In this document: piece after piece, positions 8,260 through 16,922 of the stretch
Numbering within the stretch: position 1 is the first letter of the stretch
How the letters are laid out: each line of letters begins with the position of its first letter
Assembly (NCBI RefSeq): GCF_031450805.1
Contig: NZ_JARTVY010000005.1
Span: 620,001 to 684,000, forward strand
Direction: 5' to 3'
Length of the DNA stretch: 64,000 bases
DNA from: Caballeronia sp031450805
GTDB taxonomy: Bacteria > Pseudomonadota > Gammaproteobacteria > Burkholderiales > Burkholderiaceae
The notes under the pieces: model-generated
Seen by the model: the letters and a program-made list of their open reading frames with translations, nothing else
Told to the model about the DNA's origin: nothing
Databases searched by the model: none
Translations under genes and position numbers: made by a program

Positions 8260-9963
8260 GTGAAGAAGCTCATCAACAGTCCGGCCCGCGTCGTGCGCGA
8301 CATGCTCGAAGGGATCGCGCGTCAAGCGCCGCACGTCGCCATTCTCGGCGATGAAAACGTGCTCGTGCGGCGGCCCGAACCGGACGCGGCGGATCGCCCC
8401 GTCGCGATCATCTCCGGCGGCGGCAGCGGACACGAACCGGCGCACGGCGGCTATGTGGGCCACGGCATGTTGAGCGCAGCGGTATGCGGCGAAGTCTTCA
8501 CGTCGCCATCGACGGATGCGGTGCTCGCCGCTATCCGCGCGACAGCCGGCCCGCGCGGGGCCGTGCTCATCGTCAAGAATTACACGGGCGATCGCCTGAA
8601 CTTCGGGCTCGCGGCGGAGATCGCGCGGGCGGAAGGCATCCCGGTCGAAGTGGTCGTCGTCGCGGACGATGTCGCGCTGCGCAGGCAGGCGGATCGCAGC
8701 CAGCGGCGCGGCATCGCGGGCACCGTGCTGGTTCACAAGATCACGGGCGCGGCGGCGGCGCGCGGTCTCGCGCTGGACGACGTTGCGCGCATCGCGCGGC
8801 AGGCGGCGGCGAAGCTCGGCACGATGGGCGTCGCGCTCGACGGCTGCACGCTGCCCGGCGCGGACCGTTCGGGCTTCACGCTCGCGGACGATGAAATCGA
8901 GCTCGGCCTCGGCATCCACGGAGAAAAGGGCGTCGAGCGCACCGCGCCCAAGCCCGCCGATGCGCTCTCCGACGTGCTGATAACGAACATCGTCGACGAC
9001 ATGGCGCTCGATGCGGGCGAACGCGTCGCGCTGCTCGTGAACGGCCTCGGCGCGACGCCGCAAATGGAACTCGACATCGTGCTGCGCGCGGCCTTCGACA
9101 CTCTTGCGCGCCGCGACATTCACGTGGTCCGCGCGTGGTCCGGCACGCTGCTCTCGGCGCTGAACATGCCCGGCTGTTCGATCTCCCTGCTGCGTGTGGA
9201 CGACGCCACGCTCGACTTGCTCGACGCGCCGACCGACGCCCGCGCGTGGCCCGGCGGCGGCGCGGTGAACGGCGACATTCGACTCGACGTGCCGATGCCG
9301 CCGCCCGTCGCGGGCGCGGTCGTCCAGAGCATGCCGGGAGGCGGCTGGGCGCGGCGCATCGCGCCCGCGTTGCACGCCGTCGCGGATGCGCTCATCGCCA
9401 ACGAGCCTACGCTGACGGATCTGGATTCGCAGGCCGGCGACGGCGATCTCGGCGTCAGCATGACGCGCGCGGCTCACGCAATCCGCGATGTCCCCGACGC
9501 TGCGCTCGAAACGCCCGACGGCGCGCTCGCCGCGCTCGGGGCGGCGTTACGCCGGGCGATCGCGGGCAGCTCCGGCCCGTTCTATGCGACGGCGCTGATG
9601 CGCGCATCGCGGCATCTCGCGGGCATCGAACGTCCCGCGGCGAAGGACTGGGCGGCGGCGTTCGCCCATGCGGTGGACGCGATCGGTGAACTCGGTGGCG
9701 CGAAGGCCGGCGATCGCACGATGCTCGATGCCTTGCTGCCCGCCGTATCCGCGTTCGACAACGCGCTGAACGCAGGCCGTGGCGCCGGCGACGCCTGGTC
9801 CGCCGCCGTCGCCGCCGCGGAAGAAGGCGCGCAGGCAACGGCGGCAATGACGCCGCGGGCCGGCCGCGCGAGCTATCTGGGCGCGCGGGCGGTCGGCATT
9901 CCGGATGGCGGCGCGGTGGCGGTCGCGTGCTGGCTCGCCGCGCTGACGCCGCATGTGCGGTAG
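8260..9963 (+). CDS. ATP-dependent dihydroxyacetone kinase (DhaK-DhaL fusion)
   Basis: 567 residues from the GTG at 8260, chosen over an in-frame TTG at 8227 because CAGGAG lies 8 bp before it. Residues 1-330 are the DhaK domain: GGGSGHEPAHGGYVG forms the substrate pocket, and His220 in GLGIHGEK matches the histidine that holds dihydroxyacetone as a hemiaminal in the Citrobacter enzyme. Residues 355-567 are the DhaL ATP-binding domain, with the Mg-binding aspartates in DSQAGDGDLG and a GSSGP turn. The single-chain arrangement means ATP rather than a PTS phosphoryl protein is the donor. With glpD nearby, this supports growth on glycerol or dihydroxyacetone. Confidence 0.93.
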   Translation: MKKLINSPARVVRDMLEGIARQAPHVAILGDENVLVRRPEPDAADRPVAIISGGGSGHEPAHGGYVGHGMLSAAVCGEVFTSPSTDAVLAAIRATAGPRGAVLIVKNYTGDRLNFGLAAEIARAEGIPVEVVVVADDVALRRQADRSQRRGIAGTVLVHKITGAAAARGLALDDVARIARQAAAKLGTMGVALDGCTLPGADRSGFTLADDEIELGLGIHGEKGVERTAPKPADALSDVLITNIVDDMALDAGERVALLVNGLGATPQMELDIVLRAAFDTLARRDIHVVRAWSGTLLSALNMPGCSISLLRVDDATLDLLDAPTDARAWPGGGAVNGDIRLDVPMPPPVAGAVVQSMPGGGWARRIAPALHAVADALIANEPTLTDLDSQAGDGDLGVSMTRAAHAIRDVPDAALETPDGALAALGAALRRAIAGSSGPFYATALMRASRHLAGIERPAAKDWAAAFAHAVDAIGELGGAKAGDRTMLDALLPAVSAFDNALNAGRGAGDAWSAAVAAAEEGAQATAAMTPRAGRASYLGARAVGIPDGGAVAVACWLAALTPHVR

Positions 9964-10016
9964 GCCGGTTTGCGACATGCGCGGCGGTTCAAGACTTTCG
10001 CGTATTAGCCGTTAAC

Positions 10017-10040
10017 TGGCCATATGCGTGGCCATATGCG
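10017..10040 (+). repeat. Perfect 12-bp tandem duplication in a gene leader
   Basis: TGGCCATATGCG occurs twice in direct succession, ending 33 bp before the GTG start of the diguanylate cyclase gene. Each copy contains the palindrome CATATG. It may be a chance duplication or a paired protein site; the sequence alone does not decide. Confidence 0.6.
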
Positions 10041-10072
10041 AAGCGTCAATTCAGAATGAAGCAGGCAAGCGA

Positions 10073-11281
10073 GTGCATGTCGACCTTATTACCCTCTATT
10101 TCCTTGCTATCGGAACGCTTCTCGCCAGTTCGGCGATGACGTTCTGGGAGCATCGGACGCATCCCGCGCGCAGCAGGCAACTCAGGATTCTGGCGGCGGG
10201 CTATGCGACGCTCGCGCTCGGCTGCGCGGCGGCGTCCTTTCGCCGCGATTTGCCCGGCGCGTGGGGCGCGGCGACGAGCAACCTCATCATCGTCAGCGGC
10301 TATCTGCTGATACTGCACGGCGTCGCATCGTTGAACGGACGGCAGCACGGGCGCGCGTCCGCCGGCATTCTCGTCGCGCTCGCGCTCACGTGGGCGCTCG
10401 GCGGCGGCCGATGGCTCGAACTCATCTGGAGCTATGCGAGCGCGGTTCCCATTGCGATTGCCTGCGCGCTGACGTCGCGCGAACTGCTGATCAGGAGCGG
10501 CGGCACGGGGCTGCAGGCGAGGCGCATCGCGGCGCTCGTCTCCGGCGCTCACGCGTTGTTCTATGCCGCGCGCGCCTTCGTTCTGCCGTGGCTCGTCACG
10601 TCGTTCGGGCATGGCGTGCTGCTCGTCGTCGGCAAGATCACGATGTACGAGGGCGTTCTCTATTCCGTCGTGCTGCCGATGACGCTCCTGCGCCTCGTGC
10701 GCGATGAATCGCACGGCCAGCTCGTGCACGAATCGAATACGGACTATCTGACGGGCGTCGGCAACCGCCGATGGTTCTTCGAGGAAGGCGCGCGAATCGT
10801 TCGCGATGTCGGCGCTTCGCGGCCTGTCGCGGTCCTCGCGGTCGACCTCGACCACTTCAAGGCGATCAACGACCGGCACGGGCATCAGGCCGGCGACGAT
10901 GTGCTCAAATCATTCGCGACGATCGCCCGCAACGTGCTGGGACCGCACGCCACGCTCGCGCGCATCGGCGGTGAGGAGTTTGCCGCTGTCCTGCACGACC
11001 ATGACGGCGTCAGGGGGCAGGCAGCGGGCGAATCCGTCGTTCGCCGTTTCGCGGAGGCCGCCGTGCAGGGCGCGGATGGCGCCGTCATTCGCGCGACGGC
11101 GAGCATCGGGCTCGCGGTGTCCGACACGCACGCGCCGTCGCTCGGCGTATTGCTCGCCTCGGCGGATCAGGCGCTGTATCGCGCGAAATCGCTGGGCGGC
11201 AACCGGCTCGAACGTGCGATGCCGGCGCATCGAGACGAAGTGGCGGCGCATCCGTCGCCGACGCACGAGGCGCACCGCTAG
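10073..11281 (+). CDS. Membrane diguanylate cyclase (GGDEF protein)
   Basis: 402 residues. The GTG at 10073 is preferred because it begins directly with the first membrane helix (VHVDLITLYFLAIGTLLA); the frame is open further up. The N-terminal 220 residues hold about six hydrophobic helices resembling the MHYT- or MASE-like sensor regions, with no known motif. The C-terminal GGDEF domain (about 230-390) carries DYLTGVGNRR, the substrate-binding AVDLDHFKAINDRHGH and an intact active-site loop, RIGGEEF, so it should make cyclic di-GMP. No RxxD inhibitory site is evident before the loop. Its stop overlaps that of the convergent DUF2934 gene by 3 bp. Confidence 0.88.
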   Translation: MHVDLITLYFLAIGTLLASSAMTFWEHRTHPARSRQLRILAAGYATLALGCAAASFRRDLPGAWGAATSNLIIVSGYLLILHGVASLNGRQHGRASAGILVALALTWALGGGRWLELIWSYASAVPIAIACALTSRELLIRSGGTGLQARRIAALVSGAHALFYAARAFVLPWLVTSFGHGVLLVVGKITMYEGVLYSVVLPMTLLRLVRDESHGQLVHESNTDYLTGVGNRRWFFEEGARIVRDVGASRPVAVLAVDLDHFKAINDRHGHQAGDDVLKSFATIARNVLGPHATLARIGGEEFAAVLHDHDGVRGQAAGESVVRRFAEAAVQGADGAVIRATASIGLAVSDTHAPSLGVLLASADQALYRAKSLGGNRLERAMPAHRDEVAAHPSPTHEAHR

Positions 11282-11529
11282 AGCGCCCGCTTTTTCCGGC
11301 GCTTAGCGCCGTCCGAACGTTCGTCGGACGCATTGTCGTTCGCGTCGGCGAGGCCCGATTCCGCGATCAACTGCTGGCGCGCGCGATGGTAATACTCGTC
11401 CGCGCGGTCCGGCTGCCTGCCTTCCGCTTCCCACATGTAATACGCAAGCGTGCGAATCCGTTGTTCGAGCAGTTCGCCCTCCATCGGGACTTCCGCCTGA
11501 GCGTCGGGCTTGCTGGGGGTGTCTGACAT
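11278..11529 (-). CDS. DUF2934 family small protein
   Basis: 83 residues. The central segment, with RIRTLAYYMWEAEGRQPDRA, matches the DUF2934 pattern (R-x-Y-x-W-E-x-E-G-x-P), a short domain of unknown function common in Burkholderiaceae and Rhizobiales. The C-terminus is charged and lysine/arginine-rich (KRRKKRAL). It is convergent with the upstream diguanylate cyclase and separated from the next minus-strand gene by 73 bp. No partner suggests a role. Confidence 0.8.
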   Translation of the reverse strand: MSDTPSKPDAQAEVPMEGELLEQRIRTLAYYMWEAEGRQPDRADEYYHRARQQLIAESGLADANDNASDERSDGAKRRKKRAL

Positions 11530-11602
11530 TCTCTGTCGTCCTCAGGATGAGTGGAGCAGGCGCAACCGGTGCATTCGTCATGCCACGCCGCAGGTTCTGA
11601 CG

Positions 11603-12094
11603 CTACGGCGCATCGTCGTCGAACTCGCTTGCAACGACGATTCTGCCGCAATAGTTGAGCGCGTGATCGTGTGCGTCGATGACCCGAAACGACAAGTCCG
11701 GGTAACTCAGTCTTCGATAGAACGCAGTCTCGAAGAGTTCGCCCCGCGCTCGCCGATAAAGCACACGGCCGGCGAGATACGACTGCGCGCCATCAGGAGC
11801 CGGGGCCTCGGCTGAAATGCCGCCGCCGAACGTCGTGTGGATGTCGCCGTCGAACGAAGACCACAGCTCCGCGCGGGCGTCGAGCACCGTGCCTTCGACG
11901 ATGACGGATGTCACCGGATAGCCCCAGCTCGCTCGCGGCAACGCGTGCGGCGAACCGGGGTATGCGCGCTTCAGCTCGAAGATGCTGCGGACGATTTCGG
12001 CGCGCGCATCGCCCTGATTGCCGATGACGAGCACCACGCGGCCAGGCGTGCCGGGAATGGCCGTCGCCCTGAGCAGAACGATCGACGGATTCAC
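11603..12094 (-). CDS. Uncharacterised protein translationally coupled to the CYP152 gene
   Basis: 163 residues starting at a GTG at 12094 that overlaps the TGA of the P450 gene (GTGA), which strongly supports coupling. No known domain is recognised. It has no signal peptide or membrane helix and looks like an all-beta or alpha/beta soluble protein; distinctive segments are VVLVIGNQGDARAEIV, a tryptophan-containing WGYPVTSVIVEG and FETAFYRRLSYPDLSFRVID. The tight coupling suggests it serves the peroxygenase, for example by binding its lipid substrate, but that is inference. Not identified. Confidence 0.7.
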   Translation of the reverse strand: MNPSIVLLRATAIPGTPGRVVLVIGNQGDARAEIVRSIFELKRAYPGSPHALPRASWGYPVTSVIVEGTVLDARAELWSSFDGDIHTTFGGGISAEAPAPDGAQSYLAGRVLYRRARGELFETAFYRRLSYPDLSFRVIDAHDHALNYCGRIVVASEFDDDAP

Positions 12095-13338
12095 GGCGTC
12101 CGCCGCACGCGCTCCATCACGAAGCCGCTCGCGGGTATCGCCGGCATGCGCGACAGGTCGATCGACAAGTCCTGTTCCGGCACCGCGTACTCCATTTCGC
12201 CCGCCAGTATCTGCGCGGCGCGCCTGAGCAGTGCGATGGTGGCCCATTCGCCCGCGCAGCGATGGCCGGTATCGAAGACGCCGCCGCCTTGCGGGACGAG
12301 CGCGAAGCCGTCGTCGCGCCAGTTGCGGAACCGCGCCGGATCGAAGTCGTCGGGGCGCTCCCAGGCGTGGGGATCGCGATTGGTGCCGTAGAGATCGAGC
12401 AACACCCATTCGCCCGGCGCGAACGCTCGGCCCTGCCATTCGAACGGCGTGAGCGCGCGCCCGCCGACCGCCGGAAAGAACGGGAAGTAGCGCCGCACTT
12501 CCTGCACGAATTGCAACGCGGCATCGGCGTTCGTGGCGACGGCTGCCCGGTGCGCCGGCCATCGATACAGCGCGAGCGCCGCATAGACGATGAAGCGCTC
12601 GATCGCCACGGTCGGGCGCAGCAGGTTGATGAGCTCGTTCGCCGCGACTTTCGCCGGCAGCAACGCACCGTCCGCGTCGAGATGCGAAGCGATGATCGCG
12701 ACGGGGCTTTGCGCGTCCACCGCGAGCGTGCCGGAGCGCACGTCATCGAAAATGCGCCGCGCCCAGCGCTCCGTCCTCGCGCGCAGCAATTGAGCGCGCC
12801 AGTTCTTCGGGCCGACCGAGCCGGAGGAATCGAACATGGCGGTCAGCTCGTGCGTCAGCGAATCGAAATCGCAGCGGGCGCGCGGCACGCCGGTCCACTC
12901 GCACGCGGCCTCGCACAGCACGCGAGGCACTTCGCGCGCGAGCACGATGCGGCCCGCGCCCTGCCAGCGGTGCATGCTCCGGTGCCACGCGTCGGTCATG
13001 CAGGCGTCGTATCGGGCGATGGCCTCGCGCGTCATCATCGCCATGAACATTGCCTTGCGCCGATGATGCGCCGCGCCGTCGAGCGTCTGCACGCTGCCGA
13101 TGTCCTGCAGCAGCGTCAGCGTCAGCGGCGGGATCGCCCCGCGGCGCGTGAAGCGTTCGGGCGTATAGAACATGCGCGCGGCGTCCGCGCCGCTGACACA
13201 GATCACGTGCCGCAACATCATGCGCGCTTCGAAACCCGGTGCGCCCAACGCTTCGCAGCGGCTCGGGATGAAGCGATACCCTTCGCGCAGTAGCGCAAGC
13301 GTGCTGTCGAATTCGGTCGTGCGCGGGAAGTGCGGCAT
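12091..13338 (-). CDS. CYP152-type cytochrome P450 (fatty-acid peroxygenase)
   Basis: 415 residues from the ATG at 13338 (AAGG 8 bp upstream; an in-frame ATG at 13383 is possible). The protein lacks the long N-terminal region of ordinary P450s and has the CYP152 hallmarks. LRPTVAIERF contains the Arg-Pro pair that binds the fatty-acid carboxylate in place of the usual acid-alcohol pair. Next come EVRRYFPFFPAVGGR and VLLDLYGTNRDPHAW, and the haem ligand is Cys361 in TGHRCAGEW. CYP152 enzymes use H2O2 to hydroxylate or decarboxylate fatty acids without a reductase; none is encoded nearby. It overlaps the downstream unknown gene by 4 bp. Confidence 0.92.
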   Translation of the reverse strand: MPHFPRTTEFDSTLALLREGYRFIPSRCEALGAPGFEARMMLRHVICVSGADAARMFYTPERFTRRGAIPPLTLTLLQDIGSVQTLDGAAHHRRKAMFMAMMTREAIARYDACMTDAWHRSMHRWQGAGRIVLAREVPRVLCEAACEWTGVPRARCDFDSLTHELTAMFDSSGSVGPKNWRAQLLRARTERWARRIFDDVRSGTLAVDAQSPVAIIASHLDADGALLPAKVAANELINLLRPTVAIERFIVYAALALYRWPAHRAAVATNADAALQFVQEVRRYFPFFPAVGGRALTPFEWQGRAFAPGEWVLLDLYGTNRDPHAWERPDDFDPARFRNWRDDGFALVPQGGGVFDTGHRCAGEWATIALLRRAAQILAGEMEYAVPEQDLSIDLSRMPAIPASGFVMERVRRTP

Positions 13339-13520
13339 GCGATGACCTTGCGCTCCGTCGGTCGGGACCGACTCCGCCCGCATGCCGTGTGCCCGAAAGC
13401 GCCGGCGGCGTGGGCATAGCCATTGCGGCGAGGATGCTCGCCTGGGCGATAACCCATCGAACGTCGAAGCGAGGCGCGTCTCCAGGCAGCGCCTGCGCTA
13501 CTCAGCAAACGGAGTCAGTC

Positions 13521-13715
13521 ATGGCAAGACACGCGAACAGCCCATCGGGGCCGGGCAAGCCGACGGCCGTCGAAACGTCGGACATCAAGAAGGAAGAAGG
13601 ACTCGTCGAGTTATCGAGCGAGGACGATACGATCGGCGGCGCGGAAGGCGCTCAATCGCAGCGGCAGGAAGGCGGCAGCAACGATGACGGCGCCGCCTCC
13701 GTCAAGGGAGAATGA
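13521..13715 (+). CDS. Small acidic hydrophilic protein
   Basis: 64 residues from the ATG at 13521, chosen for GGAG 8 bp upstream. It is rich in Gly, Ser, Glu and Asp (for example SSEDDTIGGAEGAQSQ) and is probably disordered. It has no Cys, no membrane segment and no family recognised. Short, glycine- and glutamate-rich proteins of this type are common in Burkholderiaceae and are sometimes stress-induced, but no function is claimed. It lies between the divergent P450 gene and a convergent MFS gene; its 3' end forms one arm of a 10-bp inverted repeat (13688-13697 with 13719-13728). Confidence 0.6.
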   Translation: MARHANSPSGPGKPTAVETSDIKKEEGLVELSSEDDTIGGAEGAQSQRQEGGSNDDGAASVKGE

Positions 13716-13733
13716 CAAGGCGGCGCCGCGTGC

Positions 13734-15029
13734 TCATCGCGCGGGCTGCCGCCATTGCGTCCACCAGCCGCGCAATTGCAGCGCCATCGACTTGAACGGC
13801 GGATTGGCGAACAGGACGAACGCGCCGAGCGCAAGGCCGCCGCAAGCGAGGAATGTGATCCGATAGCCCATTGCAGCGACGAGTGCGCCCGACAGGACGC
13901 CCGACAGAATGGAGCCGACGCGCGATGCGTTGAAGAAAAGCGCCGTCGCCGCGCCGGGGTTGCGCGGCATCATGTCCTGGATATAGACCATGCCGAGGCA
14001 CGAAGTCACCGCGACGACGAACGCATTGAAGGCCTGCATCGGGATGAGAAGATGCACCGTCTGCGATGCGCTCACCGCAACGAAATAGACGACGTGCACG
14101 ACGGCGCATGCGGCAAGCCAGCGCTGCTTGTCGAGGCGCGCACCACGCGCGCCGAGCGCGAGCATCATCGGGATCTCGAGGAATGCGCCGAGACCCAGCA
14201 TGATCGATACGTCGATCTGCGTGCCGCGCAATCCCTGCACGACATAGAGCGGCAGCACGATCATCGTGGCATTCGCCGCGAGGCCGATGAGCGTCAGCGC
14301 AATGGCCGCCCGCCATATCTGGGCGCGCGTGCCTTCCATTTCCGGATGCGGCTCGGCGGGATGCGCGTGCTCGGTCATCGTCGTCACTTCGAGCGACGAT
14401 GCCGGATCGCCCGCGTAATGCGGCTCGGCGGACGCGGAGATTCGCGCTGCATCCTTCATGCGCCATACGATGACCGAACACGCCGCGAACGATACCGCGG
14501 CAAACACGAAAAGCCCGTGAAAACCGGCCCCGGCCAGAACCAGAGCGCCGACCGATGGCCCGAACACCCAGGCCATCGAGAGCACGGTGCGCAGCGTCGC
14601 GAGCGCGAGCGATCGTTCGGCATGGCTCGTGACCGGCAGCGCGACGCGTGCGAACGAGAACACGAGAGACATCGCCGAACTGCCGACACCGAGAAACACG
14701 ATGCCGATCACGAGCAGCGACGCGTAACTGCGCAACAGGCACAGCAACAGAAAGCCGAGCGACGATGCGATCAGCGCGCTCATGAGCAGCATGCGATGAC
14801 GCCCGTGCCTGTCGGTCCATTTTCCCGCCAGCGCGCTCGCGAGAACGCCGCTCGCCGCGATGAGCGTCATGAAAAGCCCGAGCTGAAGCGGCGTCATGCC
14901 GGCCTCCTGCACGCTGAAAAGCGACAGGTAAGGCGCGGTGAACGACATGGCGACGCCCAGCATCAGCGTCGCGCCTGCGAGAGGCAAGAAGGAATGCAGG
15001 CGCGCGAGGCGGAAGAGGCGTGCGTCCAT
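13734..15029 (-). CDS. MFS transporter, sugar-efflux (SetA/SetB) type
   Basis: 431 residues with twelve predicted hydrophobic helices and a soluble central loop (about residues 195-230). The cytoplasmic loop between helices 2 and 3 carries the MFS signature variant GKWTDRHGRHRML. Overall layout and segments such as SFTAPYLSLF and GMVYIQDMMPRNPGAATALF, which resemble the last third of Set proteins, point to the sugar efflux transporter group. These are proton-driven exporters of sugars, lactose or IPTG-like glycosides. Substrate not determinable here. It is downstream of and on the same strand as the histidine kinase gene, with a 108-bp gap. Confidence 0.8.
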   Translation of the reverse strand: MDARLFRLARLHSFLPLAGATLMLGVAMSFTAPYLSLFSVQEAGMTPLQLGLFMTLIAASGVLASALAGKWTDRHGRHRMLLMSALIASSLGFLLLCLLRSYASLLVIGIVFLGVGSSAMSLVFSFARVALPVTSHAERSLALATLRTVLSMAWVFGPSVGALVLAGAGFHGLFVFAAVSFAACSVIVWRMKDAARISASAEPHYAGDPASSLEVTTMTEHAHPAEPHPEMEGTRAQIWRAAIALTLIGLAANATMIVLPLYVVQGLRGTQIDVSIMLGLGAFLEIPMMLALGARGARLDKQRWLAACAVVHVVYFVAVSASQTVHLLIPMQAFNAFVVAVTSCLGMVYIQDMMPRNPGAATALFFNASRVGSILSGVLSGALVAAMGYRITFLACGGLALGAFVLFANPPFKSMALQLRGWWTQWRQPAR

Positions 15030-15137
15030 CGACGGATGTGTCCTTGGGATGAGGGAAGACAGCGGGAACGTGCCGCAGGTTAGCGCAATCGGCGTTCCGC
15101 CAGTGTGGAAGTTTGAAGAAGGATGCCTAAGCGAACT

Positions 15138-16343
15138 TCAGGACGGCAGCGTCACCGACAGCAGCCATCGGGTTCCGGCGCCCGCTTGCGTTTCGACCGC
15201 GAGTTCGCCGCCTATGTTGCCGATCAGACGCCGTGCAGTTGCAAGCCCGGTGCCTTCGGTCGCGCCAGCCGCATAGCCGCTGCCGTTGTCGCGCACTTCG
15301 ACGATCAGCGCCCGTGATGTGCGATGCATCGAGATGCGAATCTCGCCCGCCGCGCCGTTGAACGCGTGCTCGACGGCGTTCGCGACAAGCTCGTTGACCA
15401 CGGTGCCGATGGCCGTGCAGGTATCGATGCCGAGCATCACCGCGCCTTGCTCGATGGATCGCGCGAGCGTGATGTGATGGCCCGCGAAGTCGTAGAAGCC
15501 GTCGAAGCTCGCGCACATCGACTCGAGGTACACGCCGGGGTCCACCGATTCGCCGTGCTCGCCCAGCCCGAGCAGGTGATCGTAGAGCGATGCCATCGCG
15601 AACACGCGCCGCTCGACATCGTGATAAGCCTTCTGCACGGACGGGTCCTGCGAATTCATCGCCTTCTGCGCAAGCAGCGCGGCGATCATCTGGAAGTTGT
15701 TGCGGATGCGATGCTGCTGCTCCCGCAAGAGCGTGACCTTCGCATCGCGGTCCTCGATCAACGCTTCGCGCTGCTGCCGGGATTCGATGCCGTCAGCGAG
15801 GATCGCGGCAACGGATGCGAGGAACGATACGTGGGACGCATCGACGGCATGCACGGTGTCGTAATCGACTTCAAGGATGCCGTACGCGCCCTCGGCGGCG
15901 ATGAGCGGAAGGTTGATCGTCGTGACAACGGAGCATTCGCGCAGAAGATCCGGCACGGTGTCGCCGCGTTCCTTCATGACATCCGCCACGACGACGGGCC
16001 GGGCGGTGATCAACGCCTGTCCCGGTGGATTGCCGGCTTCGGCGGTGCCCGCGTCGCGTCCGATGACCGATGCGTCAAGGCCGTATTGCGCCTTGACGAT
16101 GAGGAAATTGTCGGAGTGCCGGAGTTCCAGCACCTTGGCCATCGGCGCATTGCAGCCTGCTGCCGCGCATTGCACGGCGGCGTCGAGCAGTCGCGCGATG
16201 GAACGCTCGCCCTGAAAAGCATCGTGCATGACGGCTAACGCATTGCGTTGCCGAACCAGCAATGCGATAGGGACGGTGTCGTTTTCGGCGAACTGGAGGT
16301 CGCTTATCGATGCGGCCCAGGTCGCTCTGCGCGCGAAGCTCAT
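15138..16343 (-). CDS. Cytoplasmic GAF-domain sensor histidine kinase (HisKA_2 class)
   Basis: 401 residues from the ATG at 16343; the frame remains open upstream. A GAF domain spans about residues 30-180. It is followed by a HisKA_2 helix with the phospho-acceptor His in LREQQHRIRNNFQMI and a HATPase domain with the N box ELVANAVEHAF and G boxes RDNGSGYA and GTGLATARRL. No membrane helix is present, so it senses an internal ligand or oxidation state. There is no receiver protein next to it; HisKA_2 kinases often work with remote responders or general-stress partners. It is downstream of glcG on the same strand with a 102-bp gap. Confidence 0.85.
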   Translation of the reverse strand: MSFARRATWAASISDLQFAENDTVPIALLVRQRNALAVMHDAFQGERSIARLLDAAVQCAAAGCNAPMAKVLELRHSDNFLIVKAQYGLDASVIGRDAGTAEAGNPPGQALITARPVVVADVMKERGDTVPDLLRECSVVTTINLPLIAAEGAYGILEVDYDTVHAVDASHVSFLASVAAILADGIESRQQREALIEDRDAKVTLLREQQHRIRNNFQMIAALLAQKAMNSQDPSVQKAYHDVERRVFAMASLYDHLLGLGEHGESVDPGVYLESMCASFDGFYDFAGHHITLARSIEQGAVMLGIDTCTAIGTVVNELVANAVEHAFNGAAGEIRISMHRTSRALIVEVRDNGSGYAAGATEGTGLATARRLIGNIGGELAVETQAGAGTRWLLSVTLPS

Positions 16344-16445
16344 TTGTTCTGACGATAGGTGGCTGACACGCCTGTCGATTCGACAGGGATCGTTACCGCG
16401 CATGCGGCAGAGATGCTCCGCATCCGCCATGCCACCGCACGCCGT

Positions 16446-16847
16446 TCACTGCAGCGCGCCTGCTCCCGCCTTGGCCACCTGCGCGTCCTGATCGGCCTTG
16501 ACGCCCGATACGCCCACTGCGCCGATCACCGCGCCATCCGCCACGACCGGCACGCCGCCTTCGAGCGTCCCGACAAGCGGCGCACTCAGGAACGCGGTGC
16601 GGCCGTTGTTGATCATGTCTTCGTATTGCTTCGATTCACGCCGGCCGAGCGCGGCCGTGCGTGCTTTCTCGGTGGCGATATACGCGCCGATGGGCGCGCA
16701 GCCGTCGAGGCGCAACAGGCCGAGCGGATGACCGCCGTCGTCGGTCACGGCGATCGTTACCGCCCAGCCGTTCTTTTCCGCTTCGGCGCGCGCGGCGTCG
16801 AGAATACGTGTCGTTTCGGCGATGCCGAGGATCGGTTTGCTTTTCAT
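16446..16847 (-). CDS. glcG: GlcG/HbpS family protein
   Basis: 133 residues from the ATG at 16847; an upstream in-frame start is less likely because it would read through the hairpin at 16878-16901. It matches the haem-degrading/GlcG family: TRILDAARAEAEKNGW, VTIAVTDDGGHPLGLLRLDG, an EKARTAALGRRES helix and the closing GAVGVSGVKADQDAQVAKAG. In E. coli, glcG is part of the glycolate operon but its role is unsettled; relatives bind haem or cobalamin. It is the last gene of the glcDEF-MFS-glcG run here, which supports the name. Confidence 0.85.
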   Translation of the reverse strand: MKSKPILGIAETTRILDAARAEAEKNGWAVTIAVTDDGGHPLGLLRLDGCAPIGAYIATEKARTAALGRRESKQYEDMINNGRTAFLSAPLVGTLEGGVPVVADGAVIGAVGVSGVKADQDAQVAKAGAGALQ

Positions 16848-16877
16848 GCGCTTCGCTCGTTGAGAGTTGAAAATGAA

Positions 16878-16901
16878 CGCGCCGCCCATGAAGGCGGCGC
16901 G
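16878..16901 (-). terminator. Hairpin between the MFS carrier gene and glcG
   Basis: A 9-bp GC stem (CGCGCCGCC with GGCGGCGCG) around a 6-nt loop, followed on the minus strand by TTCATTTTC. It could end the glcDEF-MFS transcript or attenuate glcG. The T-run is weak. Confidence 0.5.
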
Positions 16902-16922
16902 GTAAGTATGAAGCGTCAGGCG

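Noticed and set aside
13688..13728. Ten-bp inverted repeat CGGCGCCGCC/GGCGGCGCCG as terminator
   Set aside because: The 21-nt loop includes the stop region of the small gene and there is no T-run; kept only as a remark.
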